Assembly (NCBI GenBank): GCA_036841525.1
Contig: DAITVZ010000001.1
Location: 1 to 64,000, forward strand
DNA: 64,000 nt
Origin: JAAYEA01 sp012689325
Lineage (GTDB): Bacteria; Chloroflexota; Anaerolineae; JAAYEA01
Reading direction: 5' to 3'
Shown: positions 16,437 through 24,642 of the stretch, in pieces
How the letters are laid out: each line of letters opens with the position of its first letter
Numbering within the stretch: position 1 is the stretch's first letter
Notes under the pieces: model-generated
Told to the model about the DNA's origin: nothing
Database searches by the model: none
The model's input: the letters and a program-made list of their open reading frames with translations, nothing else
Made by a program: the position numbers and the translations under genes

Positions 16437-18083
16437 ATGGTCAAGCGCAAATCGAGGAATCGCAATCGCCGTTGGCTGAGCCGGATCTTTGGCGGCCTGG
16501 GGTGCCTGACTGTGCTTGCTTTGCTGGGCGTGGGCGTCTGGTTCGCCTATCAGCGGATCAGCCCGCTGCTCCGGCCTTCCTATCAGGACCCCGGCGGCGA
16601 TGTGGTCGCCACGGAAGACCGCGTCGTGGAGCGCGGCAGCATTACCGAGCAGTTGCAGATCTACGGCTGGACCACACCGCGCAAGGAGGCCTCGCTGGGC
16701 TTTCAGACGGCGCGCGGCCGGGTGACCAGCGTGCTCGTGGGCCCGGGCCAGACCGTCAGCGCGGGCGATGTGCTGGTGGAGCTGGACGCGGAGGCGCTGG
16801 GGCGGACCCTGGCCGAGGCCGAGGCGGACCTGTTGGAAGCCCAGACCAAGCTGGAGGATCTCTCCAAGCCGGTGAGCCTGGTGGACCGGCTCAAGCTGGA
16901 GAGCGACCTCTTGCAGGCCCAATTGGCGCTGGAAAAAGCGCGCCAGGACCTGGAGACCTATGAGAAGGGCAAGGATACGCCGGAGGCGCTGCGCAAGCGG
17001 GCCGCTGAAGCGCTGGCCGCTGCTCGGGCCGAGTTGGACGCGCTGCGCAATAGCAAGGAACGCAAAGAGCAACTCGACTATCTGCAGTGGATCTATAACA
17101 TCGCCGAGGTGGAGCATGGGCCGATGGTGCTCGTCCCCAACCCCAGCGAGCAAGACCAGGACAAGGAGTGGCTCGACCGCCTGCAGATGCTGGACAAGCT
17201 GGATGCCCTAAAGGTGGCCAAGCTCCAATACGAGGTGGACCTGCGCGCGGCCCAGCGCAAGGTGACCCAGGCGGCGCAAAAGGTGGCCGCGCTGGACCTG
17301 GAGATCGCCGCGGGCAAGGCCGAGATGGAGCGGCAGAGATACACAGCCGCCATCACACTGGCCGAGGCGCGGGTGCGCCAGTTGGAGGTCAACCTGGCGG
17401 CGCTGGACAAGGCGGCCAGCCCCGTGGATATCGCCAAGGCGCAGGCCGACGTGCTCAAGAAGCAGTGGCTGGTGGACGACGCCAACGCCGCGCTGGCCGA
17501 CGCCAAGCTGGTGGCCCCCTTTAGCGGCGTGGCCGACCAGGTGAACGTGACGCAGGATATGGTGATCGGCTCTTCCGCGCCGATCGTGCACATGATGGAT
17601 AACGCCGCCATGTACGTGGTGGCCAAGGTCAATGACATCGACATCGCCCACCTGGCGCCGGGCCGGGAGGTCAAGGTGATGCTGGATGCCTTCCAGGGGC
17701 AAGGCCAGGAGCCGCTGGTGGGGATCCTGGGGGAGATCCCGCTCTATGGCAAGTATGAGAACGGCGTGACGGTCTTTGACGTGCCGGTAGAGATCGAGTT
17801 CTCGCCCGAGATGCCGGTCTGGGCGGGCATGTCCGTCAACCTGCGCATCCCCTTGGCGGAAAAGCAGGGCGTCCTGCTGGTCCCGCTGATGGCGGTGCGG
17901 TACGACATGGAAGGCCCCTACGTGATGGTGGTGCGCGGTGACAAGGCGGAGCGCCAATCGGTCAGGCTGGGCATTGAGGATGGCGTCAACGTCGAGGTGC
18001 TCGAGGGCCTGAACGAGGGCGATGTGGTGCGCGTGCCCTTGCAGGGCCCCGTCGGCCCCAACTATGGCGTCTATTATGGGTGA
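16437..18083 (+). CDS. MacA/HlyD-like adaptor, second of two, with N-terminal anchor
   Basis: 548 aa. ATG 16437 follows AAGGAG. A basic N-terminus (VKRKSRNRNRR) and one transmembrane helix (residues about 20-38) anchor it; there is no lipobox. Lipoyl halves are at RGRVTSVLVGPGQTVSAGDV and LVAPFSGVADQVNVTQDMV, with a long coiled-coil hairpin between (about 120-350), then a barrel and VPLMAVRYDMEGPYVMVV. It shares layout with the preceding protein but is diverged from it, so the pair may form a mixed adaptor ring. Same operon as the MacB-like permease. Confidence 0.9.
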   Translation: MVKRKSRNRNRRWLSRIFGGLGCLTVLALLGVGVWFAYQRISPLLRPSYQDPGGDVVATEDRVVERGSITEQLQIYGWTTPRKEASLGFQTARGRVTSVLVGPGQTVSAGDVLVELDAEALGRTLAEAEADLLEAQTKLEDLSKPVSLVDRLKLESDLLQAQLALEKARQDLETYEKGKDTPEALRKRAAEALAAARAELDALRNSKERKEQLDYLQWIYNIAEVEHGPMVLVPNPSEQDQDKEWLDRLQMLDKLDALKVAKLQYEVDLRAAQRKVTQAAQKVAALDLEIAAGKAEMERQRYTAAITLAEARVRQLEVNLAALDKAASPVDIAKAQADVLKKQWLVDDANAALADAKLVAPFSGVADQVNVTQDMVIGSSAPIVHMMDNAAMYVVAKVNDIDIAHLAPGREVKVMLDAFQGQGQEPLVGILGEIPLYGKYENGVTVFDVPVEIEFSPEMPVWAGMSVNLRIPLAEKQGVLLVPLMAVRYDMEGPYVMVVRGDKAERQSVRLGIEDGVNVEVLEGLNEGDVVRVPLQGPVGPNYGVYYG

Positions 18084-18089
18084 TGCAAG

Positions 18090-19406
18090 ATGATACGACT
18101 CATTAACTTGTGGTTTGCCCTCTTGGGGCTGGGCTCGAACAAGCTGCGCTCGGCGCTGACTACCCTGGGCGTCATCATCGGCGTGGCCGCGGTGATCATC
18201 ATCGTCTCGTTGGGCAACGGCCTGCGCCGCTCCACCGAGATCCAGATGGAGGCGTGGTCCGCGGGCACCGTCGAGATTCGGCCGGGCGGCATGTGGGGCG
18301 GTCCCGTCATGATGGTTCAGCCGGAGGCAGCTTACAAAGAAGGCATCATAGCGGCTGGCGGCGAGGTGCCGTTCGAGCCGCCCCAGCCCGCCGGCCTGAC
18401 CTTGCGCGACGTGGAGGCCCTGGAGCGGCTGGCCACGGCGACCAACGGGGCCCTTGGCCAGGTCGAGGTGTACGGCCAGGTGATCTATAAGGGGCGCAGC
18501 TTGCCCATGGGCATGGCGCTGGGCGTGAGCAACCGCTATATGCAGGTATATCGCCAGGACCTCAAATACGGCCGCTTCTTCACCGAAGCTGAGCAAGAGT
18601 CCGCCGCGCCGGTGATCGTGCTGGACGAGAGTTTCGTCAAAGAAGTGTGGGGCGAGGATGCCAACCCCGTGGGCGAGCTCTTGCGCATGGCGATGGGCGA
18701 GACGCCCCAGAACTATGCCGTGATCGGCGTGCTCAAGTCCCGGCAGGGGATGTATGGCTACAGCTCGCGCTCGATCCTGGTGCCGCTGCGCACGGCGCAG
18801 TTGCGCCTGAACCAGCAGGGACGCAGCCAAAACCTGTCGCTGATCGCCGTGCGGGTGGATGCGCGCAAGTCCAATGAGCGCGAGTACGCCGTGGCCCAGA
18901 TCAACACCATCCTGCGCGCCAGCCGGGGTCTGGCCCAGGGCACGCCGGAAGACTATATGATCTATGATTCGCTGGAATACAGCGACGAGAGCGCCCGCAT
19001 CACCAACCTGATGACCCTGATCCTCTCGCTCATCGCGGGCATCTCGCTGGTGGTGGGCAGCATCGGCTTGATGAACATCATGCTGGTGATGGTCAGCGAG
19101 CGGACCTGGGAGATCGGCCTGCGGCGGGCCATGGGCGCGCGGCAGATCGACGTGATGAGCCAGTTTCTCGCCGAGGCGGCGTTGCTGTCCTTGGTGGGCG
19201 GGGCCATCGGCCTGGGCATTGGCATCGCCGGCTCTTATGCCGCCAGCCAATTCATCGAGCAGATCAAGGGCCTGGTCACCGTGACGCCGGATGTGGTGGG
19301 CATTGCGGTGGGCATCTCGGCGGTGGTGGGCATCGCTTCCGGCCTCTACCCGGCCTGGCGAGCCTCGCGGCTGCAGCCCACCCGCGCGCTGCGACACGGG
19401 ACATAA
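18090..19406 (+). CDS. MacB-type ABC transporter permease (FtsX/MacB_PCD)
   Basis: 438 aa, starting 6 bp after the second adaptor. One N-terminal helix (LRSALTTLGVIIGVAAVIII, with the family's LRS.LT.LGI pattern), a large extracytoplasmic domain (about 60-300), then three C-terminal helices in the FtsX domain (ITNLMTLILSLIAGISLVVG; ERTWEIGLRRAMGARQIDV loop; final PAWRASRLQPTRALRHGT). It lacks the fused ATPase of MacB; the ATPase is the next gene. Such mechanotransmission exporters move peptides, lipids or lipoproteins. Confidence 0.92.
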   Translation: MIRLINLWFALLGLGSNKLRSALTTLGVIIGVAAVIIIVSLGNGLRRSTEIQMEAWSAGTVEIRPGGMWGGPVMMVQPEAAYKEGIIAAGGEVPFEPPQPAGLTLRDVEALERLATATNGALGQVEVYGQVIYKGRSLPMGMALGVSNRYMQVYRQDLKYGRFFTEAEQESAAPVIVLDESFVKEVWGEDANPVGELLRMAMGETPQNYAVIGVLKSRQGMYGYSSRSILVPLRTAQLRLNQQGRSQNLSLIAVRVDARKSNEREYAVAQINTILRASRGLAQGTPEDYMIYDSLEYSDESARITNLMTLILSLIAGISLVVGSIGLMNIMLVMVSERTWEIGLRRAMGARQIDVMSQFLAEAALLSLVGGAIGLGIGIAGSYAASQFIEQIKGLVTVTPDVVGIAVGISAVVGIASGLYPAWRASRLQPTRALRHGT

Positions 19407-19420
19407 GAGAGGATTGCGAC

Positions 19421-20170
19421 ATGCTGGACAAGGCGAGTATCGGCGAGCCGGTCATCGAGATGGAAGGCGTGAGCCGCATCTACCAGATGGGGCGCGTGGA
19501 GGTGCCGGCGCTGGTGGGGGCGAACCTCATCGTGCGCCAGGGCGAGTTCGTGGCGATCATGGGGCCCTCGGGATCGGGCAAGACGACGCTGATGAACCTC
19601 ATCGGCTGCCTGGACCTGCCCGACGAGGGGACGTACAAGCTGCAAGGCAAGGACGTCAACACGTTGAGCGATGCGCGCATCTCGCGCTTGCGCGGCGAGG
19701 GGATCGGCTTTGTCTTTCAGAACTATTCGCTGCTGCCCGCTTTCACCGCGTTGCGCAACGTGCAGATGCCGCACTACTATTCCGAGGGGCGCGGCAATCG
19801 CAAGCGGGCCATGGCGCTCCTGGAACAGGTGGGGCTCGGCAAGCGGGCCAAGCACAAGCCGCTGGAGCTCTCCGGCGGCGAGCAGCAGCGCGTCGCCGTG
19901 GCGCGCGCCCTGATGAACGACCCCTTTCTGCTGCTAGGCGACGAGCCGACGGGCAACCTGGACTCGGCGTCGAGCCACGAGCTGATGAACCTGCTGGAAA
20001 AGCTGAACCGCGAGACCGGCCTGACCATCGTCCTGGTGACCCACGATTCGTCGGTCAGCGCGCGGGCGGGGCGGGTGATCCACATGCGCGACGGGCAGAT
20101 CGTGGCCGATGAGGTCAAGGCGCCCGGCGAAGTGGTCAGCCATGTCGAGGGGCAATTGGCGGCAGAGTAA
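19421..20170 (+). CDS. MacB/LolD-type ABC transporter ATP-binding protein
   Basis: 249 aa. Walker A GPSGSGKTT, Q-loop FVFQNYSLLP, signature LSGGEQQRVAVARAL, Walker B LLLGDEPTGNLD and switch His VTHD are all intact. It lies 14 bp after the permease and powers the exporter formed with both adaptors. Length is normal for the family, with a C-terminal tail of about 25 residues. Confidence 0.95.
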   Translation: MLDKASIGEPVIEMEGVSRIYQMGRVEVPALVGANLIVRQGEFVAIMGPSGSGKTTLMNLIGCLDLPDEGTYKLQGKDVNTLSDARISRLRGEGIGFVFQNYSLLPAFTALRNVQMPHYYSEGRGNRKRAMALLEQVGLGKRAKHKPLELSGGEQQRVAVARALMNDPFLLLGDEPTGNLDSASSHELMNLLEKLNRETGLTIVLVTHDSSVSARAGRVIHMRDGQIVADEVKAPGEVVSHVEGQLAAE

Positions 20171-20214
20171 GCAAGGGTAGCGCCAAGCAGGGGACCTGGC
20201 CAATGGGGAGGACG

Positions 20215-20715
20215 ATGGATACGACGGCGATCCTGAAGGAGCTCTTGCCGACCTATGTGCTGCCGATCCGCGGCATCCACGGCGTGTCCCACTGGGCGCG
20301 GGTGCTGGAGAATGGGCTGCGCATCGCCGAGGTCACGGGGGCCGATATCGAGGTGGTGACGCTTTTCGCCCTGTTCCACGATTGTCGCCGGGCCAACGAT
20401 GGCCGCGACCCGGACCACGGTCGGCGCGGAGCCGAGCGCGCCGAGTTGTTGCGCGGCTCGCTGGTGCGCCTGAGCAGCGCCCAGTTCGACTTGCTGTCCG
20501 AGGCCTGCCGCCTGCACACCGATGGGCTGACCGAGGGCGACCCCACCGTGCAAGCTTGCTGGGACGCGGACCGGCTGGACCTGCCGCGGGTGAATATCGA
20601 GCTGAAGCGGCGGCTCATCTGCACGGAGGCGGCGTGGGAGCTCCGCGATTGGGCGCGGGCGCGGGCCGCCGACCGCTACGAGCCCGGGCTGGTGACCCAG
20701 GTATGGGGCGTCTAG
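20215..20715 (+). CDS. HD-domain protein
   Basis: About 166 aa. ATG 20215 follows GGGGAG; ATG 20203 is an alternative. The metal-binding His/Asp set is GIHGVSHWARV, ALFHDCRR and a later Asp in WDADRLDL, which is the HD phosphohydrolase fold. These often act on nucleotides. The protein is short with no second domain. It lies 44 bp downstream of the exporter operon and ahead of a strong terminator. Confidence 0.82.
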   Translation: MDTTAILKELLPTYVLPIRGIHGVSHWARVLENGLRIAEVTGADIEVVTLFALFHDCRRANDGRDPDHGRRGAERAELLRGSLVRLSSAQFDLLSEACRLHTDGLTEGDPTVQACWDADRLDLPRVNIELKRRLICTEAAWELRDWARARAADRYEPGLVTQVWGV

Positions 20716-20733
20716 AGCCGGGGAGAATGAAAC

Positions 20734-20770
20734 AAAAAGCTCCGGGTTCGCGTAGAACCCGGAGCTTTTT
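20734..20770. terminator. Bidirectional intrinsic terminator
   Basis: AAAAAGCTCCGGGTTC (20734-20749), loop GCGTA, GAACCCGGAGCTTTTT (20755-20770): a perfect 16-bp stem with A-tract and T-tract. It serves the HD gene on + and the aldolase gene on -. Confidence 0.95.
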
Positions 20771-20796
20771 CATGTGAATCCTGCCAGGCGGCTGGC

Positions 20797-21717
20797 TTAG
20801 GCCTCGGAGCCGCCCAGCTCGGCGCTGCGGAAGCTGCGCTTGGGGCTGACGAAGCCGCCGCCGGCGCTGATGACGCCCGAGCTGCCAAAGAGGCGGATCT
20901 TTTCGCGCACCCGCTCCTTCACCGCATCGCGGGAGAGGGAAAGGTACTTGCGCGGGTCGGTGTTCTTGGGCATCTTTTCGATGCCTTCGCCCAGGGCCTC
21001 GCAGAAGGCCTGGTTCAGGTAGGTGGCGACGTTGATTTTGGCGATGCCGTGCTGGATCGCATCCACGACACTCTCGTGCTTGACGCCGGAGGAGCCGTGC
21101 AGCACCAGGGGCACCTCGGGGATCGCGGCGTGGATCGCCTTGGCGCGCTCGATATCGAGGCTGGCGTTGCGGGATTCCATGGCGTGGATAGAGCCGAGGG
21201 CCACCGCCAGCGAGTCGGCGCCGCTCTTGGCGATGAACTCGGCGGCTTCATCGGGATCGGTCATGGCGGCGAGGACTTCGTCCATGCTCACGCCGACTTG
21301 CAGCACCTTGCCGAGCTCGGCTTCCACGGGGACGCCCACGGCATGGGCGATCTCGACGACGCGGCTGGTGATGGCGATATTCTCTTCCAGGGGCAGGTCA
21401 TGGCCGTCGAACATCAGAGAGGTAAAGCCGGCGCGCATGCAGCGCACATTCTGCAAAAAGTCGGTGCCGTGGTCCAGGTGCAGCACCACGGGGACATCCA
21501 CCAGGCTGGCGGCGATCTTGACCATGCCGGCGGCGAATTCCAGCCCGGCGTAGCGGATGGCGCCCTGGCTGACTTGCAGGATAACCGGGGCGTGCTCCTC
21601 GGCGGCGGCCTCGACGATGCCCTGAATCTGCTCCATGTTATTGGCGTTGAACGCGCCTACGGCGTAATGGTTCGCCAGGGCTTCTTTCAGGATCTCTTTG
21701 CTGGTGACGAGTGGCAT
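20797..21717 (-). CDS. fba: Class II fructose-bisphosphate aldolase
   Basis: 306-aa zinc-dependent aldolase that splits fructose-1,6-bisphosphate in glycolysis and runs in reverse in gluconeogenesis. GAFNANNMEQ, VVLHLDHGTDF (zinc His and catalytic Asp), SLMFDGHDLPLEENI, VEAELG and LVLHGSSG match class II enzymes, and KINVAT is the C-terminal phosphate site. The substrate could be tagatose- rather than fructose-bisphosphate. ATG 21717 follows GAGGAGAG. Confidence 0.9.
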   Translation of the reverse strand: MPLVTSKEILKEALANHYAVGAFNANNMEQIQGIVEAAAEEHAPVILQVSQGAIRYAGLEFAAGMVKIAASLVDVPVVLHLDHGTDFLQNVRCMRAGFTSLMFDGHDLPLEENIAITSRVVEIAHAVGVPVEAELGKVLQVGVSMDEVLAAMTDPDEAAEFIAKSGADSLAVALGSIHAMESRNASLDIERAKAIHAAIPEVPLVLHGSSGVKHESVVDAIQHGIAKINVATYLNQAFCEALGEGIEKMPKNTDPRKYLSLSRDAVKERVREKIRLFGSSGVISAGGGFVSPKRSFRSAELGGSEA

Positions 21718-21975
21718 TTGGCTCTCCTCTCTGGATGGGGGCGCCCGCGCGGGTTGGTGGGGGCTGGCCCGGGTTCTAGGGATATAAGGTCGTGCGGCCA
21801 GGAAAGGGCCTGGCGGCAGCGGCGGCGATTAGCTCGGATAAAAGAATAGGGCTATTCGCGTGGAATTAGCCCCATTGCTTTTCTCATTCGACCTCAGCAT
21901 GTGGGGCCGCCCATTTTTGTGGGCTGCACACTTGCCAAAAGGTCTGGTTTGCGGTATGATCGCTCAGGACAAAGA
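21718..21975. other. 258-bp intergenic region upstream of the aldolase gene
   Basis: It separates the aldolase start from the 3' end of tRNA-Leu. It contains small inverted repeats (GCCAGG/CCTGGC near 21798 and AATAGGGCTA/TAGCCCCATT near 21848-21877) but no convincing reading frame. No clear -35/-10 pair for the aldolase was found. Confidence 0.4.
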
Positions 21976-22059
21976 TGCCGAAGGTGGGAGTCGAACCCAC
22001 ATGGAGCAACCTCCACTCACTTTTGAGGCGAGCGCGTCTGCCGGTTCCGCCACTTCGGC
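21976..22059 (-). tRNA. tRNA-Leu (anticodon CAA)
   Basis: Minus-strand cloverleaf of 84 nt: acceptor GCCGAAG/CTTCGGC, D-arm with GGCGGAACCGGCAGAC, anticodon stem CTCGC/GTGAG around loop CTCAAAA (anticodon CAA, reads UUG), a long variable arm as in class II tRNAs, and T-arm TGGGTTCGACTCCCA. Discriminator A; CCA is not encoded. Confidence 0.95.
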
Positions 22060-22069
22060 AATGAAGACA

Positions 22070-22098
22070 AGTATAGTCCAATAACCGATTTCCGTCAA
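22070..22098 (-). promoter_or_regulatory. Promoter of tRNA-Leu
   Basis: Minus strand: -35 TTGACG (22098-22093), 17 nt, -10 TATACT (22075-22070), ending 11 nt before the mature 5' end. Confidence 0.75.
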
Positions 22099-22178
22099 AT
22101 CTATCGGAGCAGGGGGGCTGCCCTCGCGGCCCTGGTTCATGGATCAGTCTGGCCATGGCATAAGGTGGGACAAGGATC

Positions 22179-22772
22179 ATGGATGAATCGGCCTTGATCG
22201 CTGCGGCCAAAAAAGGCGATGTGCACGCCTTCAATACCCTGGTGCGCAGCTATCAGAGACTGGCCTACAACGTAGCCTATCGCGTTCTATCTGACCCCGA
22301 GAGCGCCGCTGACGCGACTCAGGAGGCCTTTGTCTCCGCCTACCGCGCGATACGCCAGTTCCGGGACGGCTCGTTCCGCGCCTGGATCCTGCGGATCGTG
22401 ACCAACGCCTGTTACGACGAGCTGCGCAAGAAAAAACGCCGGCAGGAGGACTCGCTGGACGACTTGCTGGCGGAAAACCCCGACCACTCGGACATGATGG
22501 CGGACGACCAGGAGCTGCCGGAGGAGCACGCTTTGCGCCGCGAGCTGGGCGCGACCCTGCAGCGCGGCCTGGGCACGCTGCCCGAAGAGCAGCGCCTGGC
22601 GGTGGTGCTCTCGGACGTGCAAGGGTTTAGCTATGAAGAGATCGCCGAGGTGATGGGGGTGGCCTTGGGCACGGTCAAGTCACGCATCAGCCGCGGCCGG
22701 GCGGCGCTGCGCGATTATCTGTCGGGCCAGGGGGAACTTTTGCCAGCAGCCTATCGTCTAGCAAGTGAGTAA
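22179..22772 (+). CDS. ECF-type RNA polymerase sigma factor (RpoE/SigW-like)
   Basis: 197 aa. Region 2 is residues about 8-75 (DVHAFNTLVRSYQRLAYNVA to FRAWILRIVTNACYDELRKKKR); region 4 is about 125-180 with LPEEQRLAVVLSDVQGFSYE and EIAEVMGVALGTVKSRISRG. An acidic linker joins them. It directs RNA polymerase to stress or envelope promoters and is followed 27 bp later by its probable anti-sigma factor. Confidence 0.93.
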   Translation: MDESALIAAAKKGDVHAFNTLVRSYQRLAYNVAYRVLSDPESAADATQEAFVSAYRAIRQFRDGSFRAWILRIVTNACYDELRKKKRRQEDSLDDLLAENPDHSDMMADDQELPEEHALRRELGATLQRGLGTLPEEQRLAVVLSDVQGFSYEEIAEVMGVALGTVKSRISRGRAALRDYLSGQGELLPAAYRLASE

Positions 22773-22799
22773 ACGTGGCATTGGTGGAGCAAGAATAGC

Positions 22800-23765
22800 A
22801 TGAGCAGCCTGACCCGACGTCTCTTCAGAACAGAACACGACCTGGCGCAAGAGGACCTGTCGGCCTATCTCGATAACGAGTTGGCCGCCAAGGACCGCGC
22901 CAGGGTGGAGCGGCATCTGCGCGCTTGCCCAGCTTGCCGCGCCGAGTTGGAGACCCTGCGCCGTACGGTCGACTTGCTCCATTTGCTGCCGGAAGTCTCC
23001 CTGCCCCGGTCCTTCCTCGTGCCCGTGACGGAGGGGCGGTTGGCGACGGCGCAGCAGCGCCCGCCCGCCTTTGCCGCGATGCGGCTCGCCTCGGTCATGG
23101 CCACCTTTCTTTTCGTGATCGCGCTTTCGGGCCGCCTCTGGCTGCAGTTGGAGCCCAGGCAGGCCGCGTTTGCGCCCGCGCCCCAGGCCATCGAGCAACC
23201 GGTTACCGTGATGGAGACCGTGGTGGTGGAAAAAGAGGTGGCCGTGGCGCGCGAGGTGGAAGCGGTGCAGGTTGCCGCGGCCCCTCAGGCTGCCGTCACC
23301 GAGGAGACGATGATGAAGGCCGCGGGCGCGGAGGATGTCACCACGCCGCCGAGCGGCGAGGCGGCCCCTGCGACGGCGGAGACGGCGCTCCTATCCAGGG
23401 AGGCGCCGCGCATCATGGCGGAGGCGCCGAGCACCCCGCAGGCCGAGATGGTGTCCCTGGCGCGCGCCGAGACGACGCCGGAGCCCGCGGCCACGTCCGA
23501 GCCTGTTTCTGCCAAGGCGGTCTCGGAGCCGACGGCTGCTGCCGTGCTGGCGCTCAAGGCCGCCGACACCCCCGCGGCCACAGCGGACGGGGCGGCAGGG
23601 AGCGCGGCATCGACCTATGGCGTGGGCGACGACCTGGAGCGAGGAACCGCCAGGCGCAACGAGTTGCTGCGGCCCATCCTGGAGGGGCTGATGTGGGTGC
23701 TGCTGGTGGCCACGGTGGCGCTCTGGGCGGGGACGGCGATGCTCAGCAAGCGGAGACGCGGCTAG
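22800..23765 (+). CDS. Membrane-anchored zinc-finger anti-sigma factor
   Basis: 321 aa. The N-terminal zf-HC2 domain (LSAYLDNELAAKDRARVERH, then LRACPAC; HxxxCxxC) should bind the ECF factor encoded just upstream. A transmembrane helix is at residues about 95-115. The rest is a long Ala/Pro/Glu-rich region, then a second hydrophobic helix near the C-terminus (LMWVLLVATVALWAGTAML), so both ends are likely cytoplasmic. A second helix is unusual in this family. Signal-dependent proteolysis is the usual release mechanism. Confidence 0.85.
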   Translation: MSSLTRRLFRTEHDLAQEDLSAYLDNELAAKDRARVERHLRACPACRAELETLRRTVDLLHLLPEVSLPRSFLVPVTEGRLATAQQRPPAFAAMRLASVMATFLFVIALSGRLWLQLEPRQAAFAPAPQAIEQPVTVMETVVVEKEVAVAREVEAVQVAAAPQAAVTEETMMKAAGAEDVTTPPSGEAAPATAETALLSREAPRIMAEAPSTPQAEMVSLARAETTPEPAATSEPVSAKAVSEPTAAAVLALKAADTPAATADGAAGSAASTYGVGDDLERGTARRNELLRPILEGLMWVLLVATVALWAGTAMLSKRRRG

Positions 23766-23795
23766 CACGTCGGCGGCCAGGCCTGCCGGAGCGAA

Positions 23796-23825
23796 TTCCA
23801 GGAATCCACGATATCGGTGTATAAT
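23796..23825 (+). promoter_or_regulatory. Possible promoter for the YugP-like protease
   Basis: Weak -35 TTCCAG (23796-23801), 18 nt, perfect -10 TATAAT (23820-23825). Confidence 0.45.
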
Positions 23826-23875
23826 GATGGTAGGGGACGCATCGATAGCGTGCTGATCGCAGAGAGGTGATCTCG

Positions 23876-24571
23876 GTGTACGGCAATCTGACCTACTTTA
23901 TCTTTGCTTTGCCAGCGCTGCTTTTGGCGCTTTATGCTCAGGCGAAAGTCAAGTCGGCCTTTACCAAGTTTTCGGGGGTGCCCAACGCCCGCCGGATCTC
24001 GGGTTTTCAGGCGGCGCAGGTGCTGCTCTCCGCCAGCGGGCTGGGCAACGTCGACGTCGAGGGCGCCCAAGGCATGCTGGCCGACCACTATGACCCGCGC
24101 AGCAAGCGGCTGCGGCTCTCGCCCGACGTGGCGCAGCGGCCTTCGGTGGCGGCCATCGGCGTGGTGGCCCACGAGGTCGGCCATGCCCTGCAGGACCACA
24201 CCGGCTACCTGCCGTTGCGGATCCGCTCGGGGCTGGTGCCGGCGGTGAACCTGGGCTCCTGGCTGGGCCCTATCATCTTTATGGTGGGCGTGTTGCTGTT
24301 GCCCACCACCAACGTAGCCTGGGTGGGGGTGCTGCTCTTCTCGTTGAGCGCGGTGTTTGCCCTGGTCACCCTGCCGGTCGAGCTGGATGCCAGCCGTCGA
24401 GCCATGCAGCTCTTGACGACCAATGGGCTGGTGACGACCGCCGAGGAAAAGGCCGGTGTCTCCAGCGTGCTCAGCGCCGCGGCATGGACCTATGTGGCCG
24501 CGGTGGCGCAGGCCCTTTCCACGCTGCTCTACTATGTGCTCATCCTCACCGGGGGACGTCGCCGCCGCTAG
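23876..24571 (+). CDS. Membrane zinc metallopeptidase, YugP family
   Basis: 231 aa. GTG 23876 is preceded by AGGTGA 5 nt upstream; GTG 23867 is inside that site. The catalytic motif is VVAHEVGHALQDH (HExxH form), flanked by an N-terminal helix and three C-terminal hydrophobic segments, as in Bacillus YugP. The second half of the motif, LPVELDASRRAMQLL, supplies the further Glu/Asp ligand. Substrates of this family are not well known. Confidence 0.9.
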   Translation: MYGNLTYFIFALPALLLALYAQAKVKSAFTKFSGVPNARRISGFQAAQVLLSASGLGNVDVEGAQGMLADHYDPRSKRLRLSPDVAQRPSVAAIGVVAHEVGHALQDHTGYLPLRIRSGLVPAVNLGSWLGPIIFMVGVLLLPTTNVAWVGVLLFSLSAVFALVTLPVELDASRRAMQLLTTNGLVTTAEEKAGVSSVLSAAAWTYVAAVAQALSTLLYYVLILTGGRRRR

Positions 24572-24596
24572 GCGACCGGCAGATTCGCAAAATAAG

Positions 24597-24623
24597 GGGC
24601 CTGGCTTTGCGCCAGGCCCTTTT
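24597..24623. terminator. Bidirectional terminator
   Basis: GGGCCTGGC (24597-24605), loop TTTGC, GCCAGGCCC (24611-24619), with TTTT after it and AAAATAA before it. It lies between the convergent protease and pseudokinase genes. Confidence 0.9.
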
Positions 24624-24642
24624 GCGTTGTCTGGGCGAGGGG

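Noticed and set aside
17208..19397. Long minus-strand open frame opposite the adaptor and permease
   Set aside because: Low-complexity His/Asp/Gln-rich shadow; plus strand encodes recognisable HlyD and MacB proteins with proper ribosome sites.
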